A stretch of DNA of 36,963 nucleotides from an uncultured Pseudobutyrivibrio sp. (GCA_902775195.1 CACYLQ010000008.1:1-36963), one strand, 5' to 3'; positions 23,939 through 32,679 are shown, counted from the stretch's first letter. The notes: generated from the letters alone by a model not told the origin. Program-made: numbers and translations.

Positions 23939-25576
23939 GTGAAAAAATTAAAGACTTCACAGTTATTTAAGTCTGTAGCGGCACTTTTACTGGCTGTATG
24001 CATGACTTTGTCAGTGCCAGTTACAGCTAAGGCTGCGGGGGCGCAAGGAATCGATGTTTCTAAGTATCAGGGAGCAATCAATTGGGCGGCAGTTGCTCAG
24101 TCGGGTGTTTCCTATGCATTCGTTAAGGTTGGAAGCACAAAGAGTGGTATTGACCCAATGTTCGCAGCTAATGTACAGGGTGCACAGGCTGCAGGTATTC
24201 GTACAGGTGTGTATGTTTATTCATATGCAACAAGTGTAGAAGCAGCAGCTCAGGAAGCAGCTTTGGTTCTTCAGTGGATAGAGCCATACAACATTAACTT
24301 CCCAGTTGCTTTTGATATTGAGGATAAGACACAAAAAGGTTTAGACCCTAACACATGTACAGCAATGGCTAACACATTCTGTAGCATTATTTCACAGGCG
24401 GGTTATACACCAATAGTTTATACTTACGCAAACTTTTACAAGACACATTTCACATCAGCTCTTGCTTATGACAAATGGATAGCTCAGTATTCAGATCATA
24501 ACGATATTCCTGGTTGGGCTTTATGGCAGTATTCTTCAGGCGGAGCAGTAGCAGGTGTCAACGGAAGAGTGGATATGAACATTGCTGCTAAGGATTACAC
24601 AGCTTTCATTCCACAGCTTGGTTTACTTGACCTTGGAGCAGGAAATGTTTTCTTCTTTAACAATTTCCGTAGACAGTTTGGTTGGGTAGATATTGCAGGA
24701 ACTAAATATCATACAGACCCAGCTACCGGTATTGTTACATATGGTTGGTTTGCAGATCCTACAGGAACATATTATTTTGCACCTAAGACAGGTAATGCTG
24801 TAGTAGGTCTTAATACAATCGACAAGGGTATTTATTACTTCAACGAAGCAGCACAGCTTCAGACAGGATGGATTGATTTAGGTGGTAACACATTCTTATT
24901 CAACCCAGCAGAAAACGGTAAGTTGTACACAGGCTGGTGGGCAGACCCAGCAGTTGGTACACGTTACTTAGATACAACAGATGGTCACATGGTAAAGGGA
25001 CTTGTTGTTATCGACAAGGATATTTACTATTTCAACGAGCAGGGCTACTTACAGACAGGTTGGGTAGATGTTAACGGCATCACATACTTATTCAACCCAA
25101 CAGACAATGGTAAGCTTTACAAGGGATGGTGGACAGATGCTACTGGCACATACTACTTAGACCCTAAGGATGCTCACAAGACAACAGGACTTGCAGCTAT
25201 CGACGGAAGCGTTTACTACTTCAACGAAGCAGGTCAGATGCAGATTGGTGCATACGTTGTTAACGGTAACACATATTACTTTGGACCAGATGGAAAGATG
25301 CAGACAGGTTTCCAGCAGGTTGGAAATAACCCATTCTACTTTGCAGACAACGGTGCAATGGTAAGGGGTGTATTCCAGGCTAAGGATGGAAACATCTACT
25401 ACGCAGATGATAAGACAGGTATCATTATTAGAAACCAGGTTATGAAGGTTGGCGCACAGCAGTATTTGTTTGGCGCAGATGGTAAGCTTGTTAAGAATCA
25501 GATAGTACAGATTGGAAACATGTTATATCAGACAAACGAAACCGGTGTTGTTACTGCGCAGGCACCTGCGCAGTAA
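23939..25576 (+). CDS. Secreted GH25 lysozyme with cell-wall-binding repeats
   Basis: This 545-residue muramidase cleaves peptidoglycan outside the cell. It starts with GTG at 23939, because AGGAGG (23925-23930) is 8 bases before it; a TTG at 23933 is too close. Residues 1-32 form a signal peptide ending AKA. The GH25 domain (about 35-225) has IDVSKYQG with Asp39, AFDIED with Asp126 and Glu128, and GYTPIVYTY. After it come choline-binding-like repeats (GWV, YYF, GWW motifs). They are grouped into three larger units of 62-64 residues starting at residues 248, 310 and 374, and a last partial unit starts at 437. Its final 54 bp overlap the convergent ECF transporter gene. A role in wall turnover or defence is inferred. 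Confidence 0.94.
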   Translation: MKKLKTSQLFKSVAALLLAVCMTLSVPVTAKAAGAQGIDVSKYQGAINWAAVAQSGVSYAFVKVGSTKSGIDPMFAANVQGAQAAGIRTGVYVYSYATSVEAAAQEAALVLQWIEPYNINFPVAFDIEDKTQKGLDPNTCTAMANTFCSIISQAGYTPIVYTYANFYKTHFTSALAYDKWIAQYSDHNDIPGWALWQYSSGGAVAGVNGRVDMNIAAKDYTAFIPQLGLLDLGAGNVFFFNNFRRQFGWVDIAGTKYHTDPATGIVTYGWFADPTGTYYFAPKTGNAVVGLNTIDKGIYYFNEAAQLQTGWIDLGGNTFLFNPAENGKLYTGWWADPAVGTRYLDTTDGHMVKGLVVIDKDIYYFNEQGYLQTGWVDVNGITYLFNPTDNGKLYKGWWTDATGTYYLDPKDAHKTTGLAAIDGSVYYFNEAGQMQIGAYVVNGNTYYFGPDGKMQTGFQQVGNNPFYFADNGAMVRGVFQAKDGNIYYADDKTGIIIRNQVMKVGAQQYLFGADGKLVKNQIVQIGNMLYQTNETGVVTAQAPAQ

Positions 25577-26095
25577 GGGGTACAAAACAGAGGATATAAT
25601 CACTCCGAATATACCCTGGATGATGTTTGGAATGATTCCTGCAAGGGATGCAATAACACCTGCAGAAAGAGTAACATCATTTAAAACCGAAAGCATAAAT
25701 ATTTCAAAAACAAAATAACCAAAAACCATGACAGCCTCACCAGCTACTCCACTAATGATTAGTGCTGGTAGGGCTGTTTTTGTATGTATATGTTTTGCAA
25801 TAGGCTTGCAAATGAAATAGGCTGTAATGGCTGTAAGTGCCTTAATAATAAATGTGGCTGGAACATAAATAAAATATCCACCAATCAAATCCGAAAGTGC
25901 TGAACCAAACCCAGCGGCCAATGCTCCCCATACTGGCCCTAACAGTAAGCCCGACAGTAATACGAAACCATCTCCAGGATGTATGTAGCCGTTAGTAGGA
26001 GTTGGTATTTTGATAATCATAGTGCCGATGCAGGTAAGTGCAGCAAACAATGCCGCGATGATTGTTACTTTTGTGGTGTCTGTTTTTAATCTCAT
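25523..26095 (-). CDS. ECF transporter S component, vitamin-type
   Basis: This 190-residue membrane protein is the substrate-binding S subunit of an energy-coupling factor transporter. About six hydrophobic segments are present. Family signs are the N-terminal TTKVTIIAALFAALTCIGT, the IPTPTNGYIHPGDGFVLLSG loop and the GALAAGFGSALSDLIGGYFIY helix. The shared EcfA/EcfT module is not in the window, which is normal for group II ECF systems. GAGGAGGAC lies about 8 bases before the ATG on the minus strand. The substrate is unknown; the divergent MocR-type gene makes a B6 vitamer one possibility. Its last codons are antisense to the lysozyme gene and end in a tail (NNTGFVCLI) that does not look conserved. 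Confidence 0.88.
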   Translation of the reverse strand: MRLKTDTTKVTIIAALFAALTCIGTMIIKIPTPTNGYIHPGDGFVLLSGLLLGPVWGALAAGFGSALSDLIGGYFIYVPATFIIKALTAITAYFICKPIAKHIHTKTALPALIISGVAGEAVMVFGYFVFEIFMLSVLNDVTLSAGVIASLAGIIPNIIQGIFGVIISSVLYPLLRRCLRSNNTGFVCLI

Positions 26096-26159
26096 TATCT
26101 AGTCCTCCTCATCAAGTGAAATTTGAAAAAGCGCTATTTCATTTTTTGAATGTTGAAGC

Positions 26160-26165
26160 TATAAT
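26160..26165 (+). promoter_or_regulatory. Likely -10 of the MocR-type regulator gene
   Basis: TATAAT lies 58 bp before the regulator start inside the 127-bp divergent gap shared with the ECF gene. A possible -35 is TTTCAT (26137-26142), 17 bp upstream and weak. Confidence 0.35.
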
Positions 26166-26222
26166 AGCACTAAGCTGTAACTAAAAAAATGCGCAAATTA
26201 TGCAATAAAAAAGGGGACAGAT

Positions 26223-27503
26223 ATGAAGGTATATGAACTGGTTTATAGCTTTTATGTAAAGCAAATAGAGGATGGTAGCCTAAAGACAGGGGACAGAATG
26301 CCTTCCATCAGAGAATCGGAGCGTACTTTAAATGTAAGTAGAACCTCCATAGAAACAGCATATCTACAGCTGGCGGCAGATGGCTACATCTATTCAGTGG
26401 AGAAGGTGGGATATTTTGTATCTGACATGGTCTTACGAATAGAAAATGAGAATAATCAGGTCATCTCAGGAAACAAAAAAGAAAGTAAAGAATACACCTA
26501 CGACCTGGCTGTTATTGGTGAGGACAAAACAGTGTCTTGCCTGCAGCTCTGGAGACGATACATGAAATCTGCACTTAGACAGGAGGAAAGACTGCTTAAT
26601 TATCCTAATAATCAGGGGGAGGAGGATTTGCGCCAGGAGATAGCAGCTTACGTTCGAAAAACAAGAAATATCATTTGCAGTGCAGATGATATTGTAATTG
26701 GGGCGGGCTTTCAAAGTCTATTATCACTTCTAATTTCCCTTATTCCAGGGGAGAAAACCATATCATTTCCAACGAAGAATTTTGCTGATGGTGCCACTAT
26801 ATTTAAGAACGCAGGCTATGAAGTAAACTATAGAAATAAAGAATGTCACGTTATCTATGTTACACCTTCCTATATGACAAAATGGGGCGAGGTTATGACC
26901 ATGAAACGACGTCATGAGCTAATCGACCATGCCAGAATTAACAATCATCTTATCATTGAGGATGATTATCAAAACGAATTTGTATTTTCAAATAAGGCTA
27001 CGCCAAGTCTGTATGCCATGACAGGCGGGGAGAATATTGCCTTCTTAGGTTCATTTTCAAGAGTCTTACTACCTAGTGTCAGAATCAGTTTTTTGATTTT
27101 GCCTAAGGGTGTTAGAAAAGAATACGATGGAATAAAGCATCTATATAATCAGACTGCTTCCATCGCAGAGCAGATTGCGCTGGCATCTTTCCTGAGAGAC
27201 GGTCATCTTAACAGACATATCAAAAAGATGAGACGATTGTACGAAGAAAAACGAAAGCTGATGTATGAGGGATTAAAAAAGGTATTCGTAGATGATGCAA
27301 GCATTTTTATGGGTGAAAGCGGAATGGAAATAGGAGTGAAGCTTTCTGGAAAGGATCTAGAAGATAAACTAAAGAAAGGCGATGTATGTGTAAACATAGT
27401 AGATTCAGGGTCGGATTCAGCCATGTTTTTGGTTAGCTGCAGTAGGATTGACATAGATGAGATAGGCCTTGCAATAGATAAATTAAATTATGGTTTACAA
27501 TAA
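26223..27503 (+). CDS. MocR-type regulator (GntR DNA-binding domain fused to aminotransferase-like domain) lacking the PLP lysine
   Basis: This 426-residue protein has an N-terminal winged helix of GntR type (about 1-70: SLKTGDRMPSIRE, VSRTSIETAYLQL, GYIYSVEKVGYFV). An aminotransferase fold type I domain follows (about 100-426). Several ligand residues of the MocR family are kept, such as YVTPSYM, RRHELI and IIEDDYQNEF. The segment where the family has FSK (Schiff-base lysine) reads GSFSRVLLPSVRISF, with Arg280 (AGA, 27060-27062). PLP could therefore not form the usual aldimine. It lies divergent from the ECF gene and 79 bp before an amino-acid ABC operon, so either may be its target. The family call is firm; effector and targets are inference. 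Confidence 0.9.
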   Translation: MKVYELVYSFYVKQIEDGSLKTGDRMPSIRESERTLNVSRTSIETAYLQLAADGYIYSVEKVGYFVSDMVLRIENENNQVISGNKKESKEYTYDLAVIGEDKTVSCLQLWRRYMKSALRQEERLLNYPNNQGEEDLRQEIAAYVRKTRNIICSADDIVIGAGFQSLLSLLISLIPGEKTISFPTKNFADGATIFKNAGYEVNYRNKECHVIYVTPSYMTKWGEVMTMKRRHELIDHARINNHLIIEDDYQNEFVFSNKATPSLYAMTGGENIAFLGSFSRVLLPSVRISFLILPKGVRKEYDGIKHLYNQTASIAEQIALASFLRDGHLNRHIKKMRRLYEEKRKLMYEGLKKVFVDDASIFMGESGMEIGVKLSGKDLEDKLKKGDVCVNIVDSGSDSAMFLVSCSRIDIDEIGLAIDKLNYGLQ

Positions 27504-27560
27504 CGCTTTAGTATGCTAAAGTATGTATATGACAATTTAGTACATTATCACGCTAAAGTG
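27494..27560 (+). promoter_or_regulatory. Promoter with repeated CTAAAG operator motifs before the amino-acid ABC operon
   Basis: CTTTAG (27506-27511), TATG and CTAAAG (27516-27521) form a dyad. A further copy, GCTAAAGT, occurs at 27515-27522 and again at 27552-27559, 37 bp apart. A possible -35 TTTACA (27494-27499) and -10 TAAAGT (27517-27522) have 17-bp spacing, so the dyad would lie between and on the promoter boxes. The dyad overlaps the end of the MocR-type gene. Confidence 0.45.
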
Positions 27561-27582
27561 TTTTTGAATACTCACAGGGATT

Positions 27583-28323
27583 ATGATGCTTTCCATGGTT
27601 GGTTGTGGTTCTGAAGAAAGCGACTTGGAATACATCAAAAGCAAAGGCACACTTACTGTTGGTATCACAGATTTCGCACCTATGGATTACAAGGATGACA
27701 ATGGCGATTGGATTGGCTATGATGCAGATTTAGCTAAGAAGGTGGCTGAGTCTCTTGGAGTAGAGGTGGAATTCGTAGAGATTGACTGGGATAACAAAAT
27801 ACTTGAGCTTCAGAACAAATCCATTGATGTGGTTTGGAATGGCATGACACTTACACCTGAGGTTACAAATGCAATGGCATGCACAAATGCTTATCTTAAC
27901 AACGCTCAGGTTGTAGTAGTAAACAAGGACATGGCTGATTCAGTAACTGATGTCGATTCCGCAAAGGAACTTAGCTTTGCAGTTGAATCTGGTTCAGCAG
28001 GTGAGGCAGCAGCAGAAGAAAACGGCTTCGATTACGTAGCAGTAAAATCTCAGGCAGATGCAGTAATGGAGGTTTCAGCTGGCACATCAGATGCCTGCAT
28101 CATCGACCTTCTTATGGCAGGCGCAATGGTTGGAGAAGGAACCAGCTACGAGAATCTTACACACACTGTTGAGCTTACTACAGAAGAATATGGGATTGGA
28201 TGTAGAAAGGGTTCTGACTTAGCTGAATACATCAACAAGGAGCTTAAGACTCTTTATGACGACGGCACAATGGAAGAAATCGCAAACACCTACGGTGTGC
28301 AGGATGCAATCGTAAAACTATAA
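27583..28323 (+). CDS. Amino-acid ABC transporter substrate-binding lipoprotein, leader apparently truncated
   Basis: This 246-residue protein is a family-3 periplasmic-binding-type protein for polar amino acids or cystine. Typical parts are GTLTVGITDFAPMDYKDDNGDWIGYDADLAKKVAE, DVVWNGMTLTPE and EYGIGCRKGSDLAEYINKEL. The lipobox MVGC follows only seven residues (MMLSMVGC), far too short for a signal peptide. Upstream in the same frame, codons for ILTGI would extend the hydrophobic core, but a TGA stands at 27565 with no start codon in between. The leader thus seems to have lost its positively charged start, or the sequence has a frameshift. If the protein is not exported, the transporter may be inactive. 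The three following genes are intact. Confidence 0.85.
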   Translation: MMLSMVGCGSEESDLEYIKSKGTLTVGITDFAPMDYKDDNGDWIGYDADLAKKVAESLGVEVEFVEIDWDNKILELQNKSIDVVWNGMTLTPEVTNAMACTNAYLNNAQVVVVNKDMADSVTDVDSAKELSFAVESGSAGEAAAEENGFDYVAVKSQADAVMEVSAGTSDACIIDLLMAGAMVGEGTSYENLTHTVELTTEEYGIGCRKGSDLAEYINKELKTLYDDGTMEEIANTYGVQDAIVKL

Positions 28324-28343
28324 AATAATTATAAGGACACATT

Positions 28344-29000
28344 ATGTTTTCGAATGTAACATTATCACTTTTAGAGGGTTTCTTAGGAACCCTCAAATTG
28401 TTTTCATTAACTTTATTATTTTCACTACCATTAGGGCTTATTATTAGCTTCGGCTCTATGAATAAAAATCTGGTAGTCAAATTACCAATCAGATTTATCA
28501 TTTGGGTGGTCAGGGGAACACCTCTGATGCTGCAGCTATTAATAATATTTTATGGACCAGGAATCTTTTTAGGAGTGAATCTGTGGGGAGCAGGAGATAG
28601 TGGACGATTTACAGCGGCACTTGTGGCATTTGTAATCAATTACGCCTGCTATTTCAGCGAAATATATAGGGGTGGAATTCAATCAATACCAAAGGGCCAA
28701 TACGAGGCAGCGGCAGTATTGGGGCTTAGCAAAAGCCAAACCTTTTTCAGGATTGTTTTATTACAGGTAATTAAGAAAATCGTTCCTCCTATTTCAAACG
28801 AGGTAATAACACTGGTAAAGGATACTTCTCTTGCCAGAGTTATTGCCTTCTATGAAATCATTTGGGAGGGAGAGCGCTTCATTAAAAGCGCAGGTATTAT
28901 CTGGCCATTATTCTACACAGGTGCATTCTACCTAGTGTTCAGCGGCCTTCTTACATTACTGTTTGGTTATATTGAAAAGAAGCTTGATTACTTTAGATAA
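28344..29000 (+). CDS. Amino-acid ABC transporter permease
   Basis: This 218-residue membrane protein is the His/Glu/Gln/Arg-type permease. It has about five hydrophobic segments. The EAA loop that contacts the ATPase is EAAAVLGLSKSQTFFRIVLLQ. The motif FIIWVVRGTPLMLQLLIIFYGPG is family-typical. It starts 20 bp after the binding-protein gene with AAGGA as ribosome binding site, and its stop is 11 bp before the ATPase. It forms the homodimeric channel of the importer. Confidence 0.94.
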   Translation: MFSNVTLSLLEGFLGTLKLFSLTLLFSLPLGLIISFGSMNKNLVVKLPIRFIIWVVRGTPLMLQLLIIFYGPGIFLGVNLWGAGDSGRFTAALVAFVINYACYFSEIYRGGIQSIPKGQYEAAAVLGLSKSQTFFRIVLLQVIKKIVPPISNEVITLVKDTSLARVIAFYEIIWEGERFIKSAGIIWPLFYTGAFYLVFSGLLTLLFGYIEKKLDYFR

Positions 29001-29011
29001 GCGAGAGAACT

Positions 29012-29767
29012 ATGAAAATATTAGAAGTTAACGATATTAAGAAACAATTTGATAATGAGGAAATTCTAAAGGGAATATCATTTGATATGGAGGTTGGGCA
29101 GACTCTGTCTATTATCGGAAGCTCCGGCTCCGGCAAAACAACACTCCTTAGATGCCTCAACTTTTTGGAAATCCCAGATTGTGGAACTATATCTGTAAAT
29201 GGAGATTTGCTGTATTTTGCCAACTACACAAAGCTGAAGGAGGCAGATATCAGAAAGAATCGTCATCATTTTGGAATGGTGTTTCAGCAGTTTAATCTTT
29301 TCCCACAGTACACAGCCTTGGAAAATGTCATATTAGCATCTAAGCTTTCAGCTAATTCCAAGGAAGAAATAGAAGAGATTACAGAAAATGGAAAAGAACT
29401 GCTTAGAAAAATGGGTCTAGAGGATAGAATGGACAACTATCCACATCAGCTATCAGGAGGTCAGCAGCAGCGAGTAGCCATAGCAAGAGCCCTGGCACTA
29501 AAGCCTGACATTCTATGCTTTGACGAGCCAACATCGGCTTTGGACCCAGAGCTTACTGGGGAAGTTCTTAAGGTAATAAAGGAGCTGGCTAATCAGAAGA
29601 CTACAATGATTATCGTAACTCACGAAATCGGATTTGCCAGAGAGGTATCGGACGAAATCATTTTTATGGATGACGGCGTGATTGCGGAACAAGGACCACC
29701 ATCTCAGGTTATTGATAATCCTTTAAATGAGAGAACTAAGCAGTTTTTGACTAACTATCGTAAATAG
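29012..29767 (+). CDS. Amino-acid ABC transporter ATP-binding protein (GlnQ type)
   Basis: This 251-residue ATPase powers the importer. Walker A is GSSGSGKTT (Gly36-Thr44), the Q-loop is MVFQQFNLFPQ, the signature LSGGQQQR begins at Leu147, Walker B ends with Asp171-Glu172 (CFDEPTSALD), and the switch histidine is in VTHEIGFA. All functional residues are present, so the ATPase looks active. It is followed after 21 bp by putP. The GlnQ-like subfamily transports polar amino acids or cystine, and the exact substrate cannot be decided. Confidence 0.95.
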   Translation: MKILEVNDIKKQFDNEEILKGISFDMEVGQTLSIIGSSGSGKTTLLRCLNFLEIPDCGTISVNGDLLYFANYTKLKEADIRKNRHHFGMVFQQFNLFPQYTALENVILASKLSANSKEEIEEITENGKELLRKMGLEDRMDNYPHQLSGGQQQRVAIARALALKPDILCFDEPTSALDPELTGEVLKVIKELANQKTTMIIVTHEIGFAREVSDEIIFMDDGVIAEQGPPSQVIDNPLNERTKQFLTNYRK

Positions 29768-29788
29768 CATAATGAAAGGGAGATTGAA

Positions 29789-31300
29789 ATGGCAACACTA
29801 GGAATCGTAATTGCAATTGTGGTTTATTTAGCAGGCCTTCTTATTATGGGAGCCACATTTGCTAAAGAAAATCACACCGTTGGAGATTATTACTTAGGAG
29901 GAAGAAAGCTAGGACCATTTGTTACAGCAATGAGTGCAGAGGCATCAGATATGTCATCCTGGCTGTTGATGGGACTACCTGGTATCGCTTACGCAAGCGG
30001 TGTTTGTGATGTTTTTTGGACAGCACTTGGTCTTGGAATTGGAACCTATATGAACTGGTTGTTGGTAGCCAAAAGGCTTAGAAAATATTCGGAAAAGAAT
30101 AATTCAGTTACTATTCCGGATTTCTTTGAACACAGATTTAGAGATAAAAGCCATGCGCTACTTTTAATATCTTCACTGATTATCGTGGTATTTTTCATAC
30201 CTTATGTTGGCTCTGGCTTTGCCGCATGTGGCAAGCTGTTTTCTTCCCTTTTTGGATTAGATTACACAATCGCTATGATTGCATCTGCAGCTGTTATCAT
30301 AGGCTATACTGCTACAGGTGGATTTATGGCTGCATCAGTTACTGACTTTGTTCAGTCAATCATTATGACAATAGCTCTTATTGCCGTAGTATGCTTCGGT
30401 CTTGGTAGCGTAGGAGGAATAGACGTAGTTAGTAATTTTGCCACATCCTTGGATGGATACGTTAGCGTGTTAGCTACTCACGATTTTGCAACCGGAAGTC
30501 GTGTATCGTATGGCGGAATAATAACCATCATTTCAACAATGGCATGGGGACTTGGATATTTTGGTATGCCACATATCCTTCTTAGATTCATGGCTATCGA
30601 AGACCCAGAAAAGATTAAGCTTAGCCGTAGAATCTCAACTGTTTGGGTATTTATCGCAATGGGCGTTGCAATCTTTATCGGTGTAATGGCCCACACTATG
30701 GTAAGCGTTGGAGTTCTTGATGAGCTTGCAGATTCAGAAAGAGCAATCGTTATCATCGCCCAGACTCTTGCAGAGCACAGCTTCGCAGCATCCCTACTTG
30801 CTGGTGTAATACTTGCAGGTATTTTGGCATGTACCATGTCTACCTGTGATTCACAGATGTTAGCTGCTTCATCATCTGTATCTGAAAACATCTTACATGA
30901 GACACTTGGAATTGAGCTTTCAGAGCACATGCAGATGGTAATGGCAAGAATAGTTCTTATCGTTATTGCAGCAATCGGAATTGTTATTGCAAGAGATCCT
31001 AACAGCTCTGTATTTAGTATTGTATCCTTTGCCTGGGCAGGCTTTGGCGCAGCCTTCGGTCCTATTATGCTGCTTGCTCTGTTTTGGAAGAGAGCTAACA
31101 GATATGGTGCCATTGCAGGTATGCTTGGTGGCGGCATTATGATTTTTGTATGGAAGTTTATGATTAAGCCACTTGGTGGAATATTTGGAATATACGAACT
31201 GCTTCCAGGCTTTATTGTAGGATTATTGCTCTGCGTAGTTGTAAGCCTTTTGACACCTGCACCTGAGAGGGAGATAGTAGAAGAGTTCGAATCAATCTAA
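29789..31300 (+). CDS. putP: Sodium/proline symporter
   Basis: This 503-residue membrane protein matches PutP, a sodium:solute symporter that imports proline. About 13 helices are expected. Hallmarks are DYYLGGRKLGPFVTAMSAEASDMSSWLLMGLPG near the N-terminus, the SVTIPDFFEHRF segment, and the central GYFGMPHILLRFMA and CTMSTCDSQMLAASS motifs. AAGGGAG lies about 7 bases before the ATG. It closes the operon with the ABC transporter, and a long hairpin ends transcription. Proline specificity follows from the family match. Other SSS substrates cannot be fully excluded. Confidence 0.93.
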   Translation: MATLGIVIAIVVYLAGLLIMGATFAKENHTVGDYYLGGRKLGPFVTAMSAEASDMSSWLLMGLPGIAYASGVCDVFWTALGLGIGTYMNWLLVAKRLRKYSEKNNSVTIPDFFEHRFRDKSHALLLISSLIIVVFFIPYVGSGFAACGKLFSSLFGLDYTIAMIASAAVIIGYTATGGFMAASVTDFVQSIIMTIALIAVVCFGLGSVGGIDVVSNFATSLDGYVSVLATHDFATGSRVSYGGIITIISTMAWGLGYFGMPHILLRFMAIEDPEKIKLSRRISTVWVFIAMGVAIFIGVMAHTMVSVGVLDELADSERAIVIIAQTLAEHSFAASLLAGVILAGILACTMSTCDSQMLAASSSVSENILHETLGIELSEHMQMVMARIVLIVIAAIGIVIARDPNSSVFSIVSFAWAGFGAAFGPIMLLALFWKRANRYGAIAGMLGGGIMIFVWKFMIKPLGGIFGIYELLPGFIVGLLLCVVVSLLTPAPEREIVEEFESI

Positions 31301-31329
31301 CAAATTGAGAATAAATATCAACAAGACAT

Positions 31330-31380
31330 AATATCACCTATAACCTATTGACTAAGTAGGTTATTGGTGATATTTTCTTT
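31330..31380 (+). terminator. Long-stem terminator after putP
   Basis: AATATCACCTATAACCTA (31330-31347) and TAGGTTATTGGTGATATT (31357-31374) pair over 18 bp with one mismatch, followed by TTCTTTT. Confidence 0.85.
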
Positions 31381-31434
31381 TACATAGTTATTCGATAGGC
31401 GAAACTATTAAAAATGTGAAAGGAAGGAACAATA

Positions 31435-32643
31435 ATGTTTGTATATGCAGATAATGCGGCGACAACAGCCGTTAGTAAGAAGGTAGTGGATGCGATGCTT
31501 CCATATTTTACAGAAGTATATGGTAATCCATCTAGCTTATATTCAGTTGGTCAGAAGGCTAAGGAAGTTTTAGAGGAGGCCAGAGAAAAGGTAGCAAAAA
31601 TACTAGGTGCAAAGCCTAGAGAAATATATTTCACATCAGGTGGTAGCGAGGCAGATAACCAGGCCATCATTTCTGCAGCAAGAGCTGGAGCAAAGAAGGG
31701 AAAGAAGCACATCATATCTTCTAAGTTCGAGCATCATGCAGTGCTTCACACACTTGAGGCGTTGGAGAAGGAAGGGTTTGAGATTACACTTGTGGATGTT
31801 CATTCTAACGGCGTGGTTGACCCAAAGGAGATTGAGGATGCCATTCGTGAGGATACAGCACTTGTAACAATTATGTATGCCAATAACGAAATCGGAACTA
31901 TCCAGCCTATAGCAGAAATTGGTAAAATCTGCCGCGAGAAAAAGGTTTGGTTCCATACAGATGCAGTTCAGGCTATCAGCCATGTGCACATCAATGTGGA
32001 GGAGCAAAATATTGATATGCTTTCAATATCGGCTCACAAGTTCCACGGCCCTAAGGGAGTGGGAGTGTTGTATGCCAAGGGTGGAATTCCTCTTACAAAC
32101 GTAATCAACGGTGGTGCCCAGGAAAGAGGCAAGCGTGCAGGTACAGAAAACCTGGCAGGTATTGTCGGTCTTGCAGTAGCACTTGAGGATGCAGTGGCAC
32201 ACATTGATGAAAACAATGAAAAGCTATCAAAGCTTCAGGATAGATTAATCGAAGGTCTTTCAAAGATTCCTTATTCCGAGTTAAACGGAGATAGACATGC
32301 TAGAGTAACATCTAACGTAAACTTCTGCTTCGAGGGTATTGAGGGAGAATCACTTCTTCTTTTGTTGGATGACAAGGGTGTGGCAGTGTCATCAGGTTCT
32401 GCATGTACATCAGGTTCCCTTGACCCAAGTCATGTACTTTTAGCAATCGGTAGACCTCATGAGGTAGCTCACGGTTCACTTAGAATATCTCTTGGAGAGG
32501 ACGCTACTGAGGAACAGGTTGATTATATCGTAAATGCGGTAACAGAGGTTGTGGAGTATCTTCGTGGATTTTCACCTTTCTGGGGTGATCTTGTAAGTGG
32601 AAAGCGTCCACACGTATTTGAGGAACATGCACAGATTGCGTAG
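31435..32643 (+). CDS. nifS: Cysteine desulfurase, NifS/IscS type
   Basis: This 402-residue PLP enzyme takes sulfur from cysteine for Fe-S cluster assembly. It starts [14 protein letters not shown] and has [20 protein letters not shown] and [14 protein letters not shown] with the PLP Lys202. The loop [17 protein letters not shown] carries the sulfur-accepting Cys324. The C-terminus continues to [23 protein letters not shown] precedes the ATG. It is followed after 36 bp by the scaffold gene, the usual nifS-nifU pair of Clostridia. Confidence 0.95.
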   Translation: MFVYADNAATTAVSKKVVDAMLPYFTEVYGNPSSLYSVGQKAKEVLEEAREKVAKILGAKPREIYFTSGGSEADNQAIISAARAGAKKGKKHIISSKFEHHAVLHTLEALEKEGFEITLVDVHSNGVVDPKEIEDAIREDTALVTIMYANNEIGTIQPIAEIGKICREKKVWFHTDAVQAISHVHINVEEQNIDMLSISAHKFHGPKGVGVLYAKGGIPLTNVINGGAQERGKRAGTENLAGIVGLAVALEDAVAHIDENNEKLSKLQDRLIEGLSKIPYSELNGDRHARVTSNVNFCFEGIEGESLLLLLDDKGVAVSSGSACTSGSLDPSHVLLAIGRPHEVAHGSLRISLGEDATEEQVDYIVNAVTEVVEYLRGFSPFWGDLVSGKRPHVFEEHAQIA

Positions 32644-32679
32644 AAAGCAGTTTGACGTTAAATAAAAGGAGGCATTCAA

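Noticed and set aside
30478..31137. 219-codon minus-strand open frame inside putP
   Set aside because: It mirrors the hydrophobic putP frame with biased codons and has no start site or family match.
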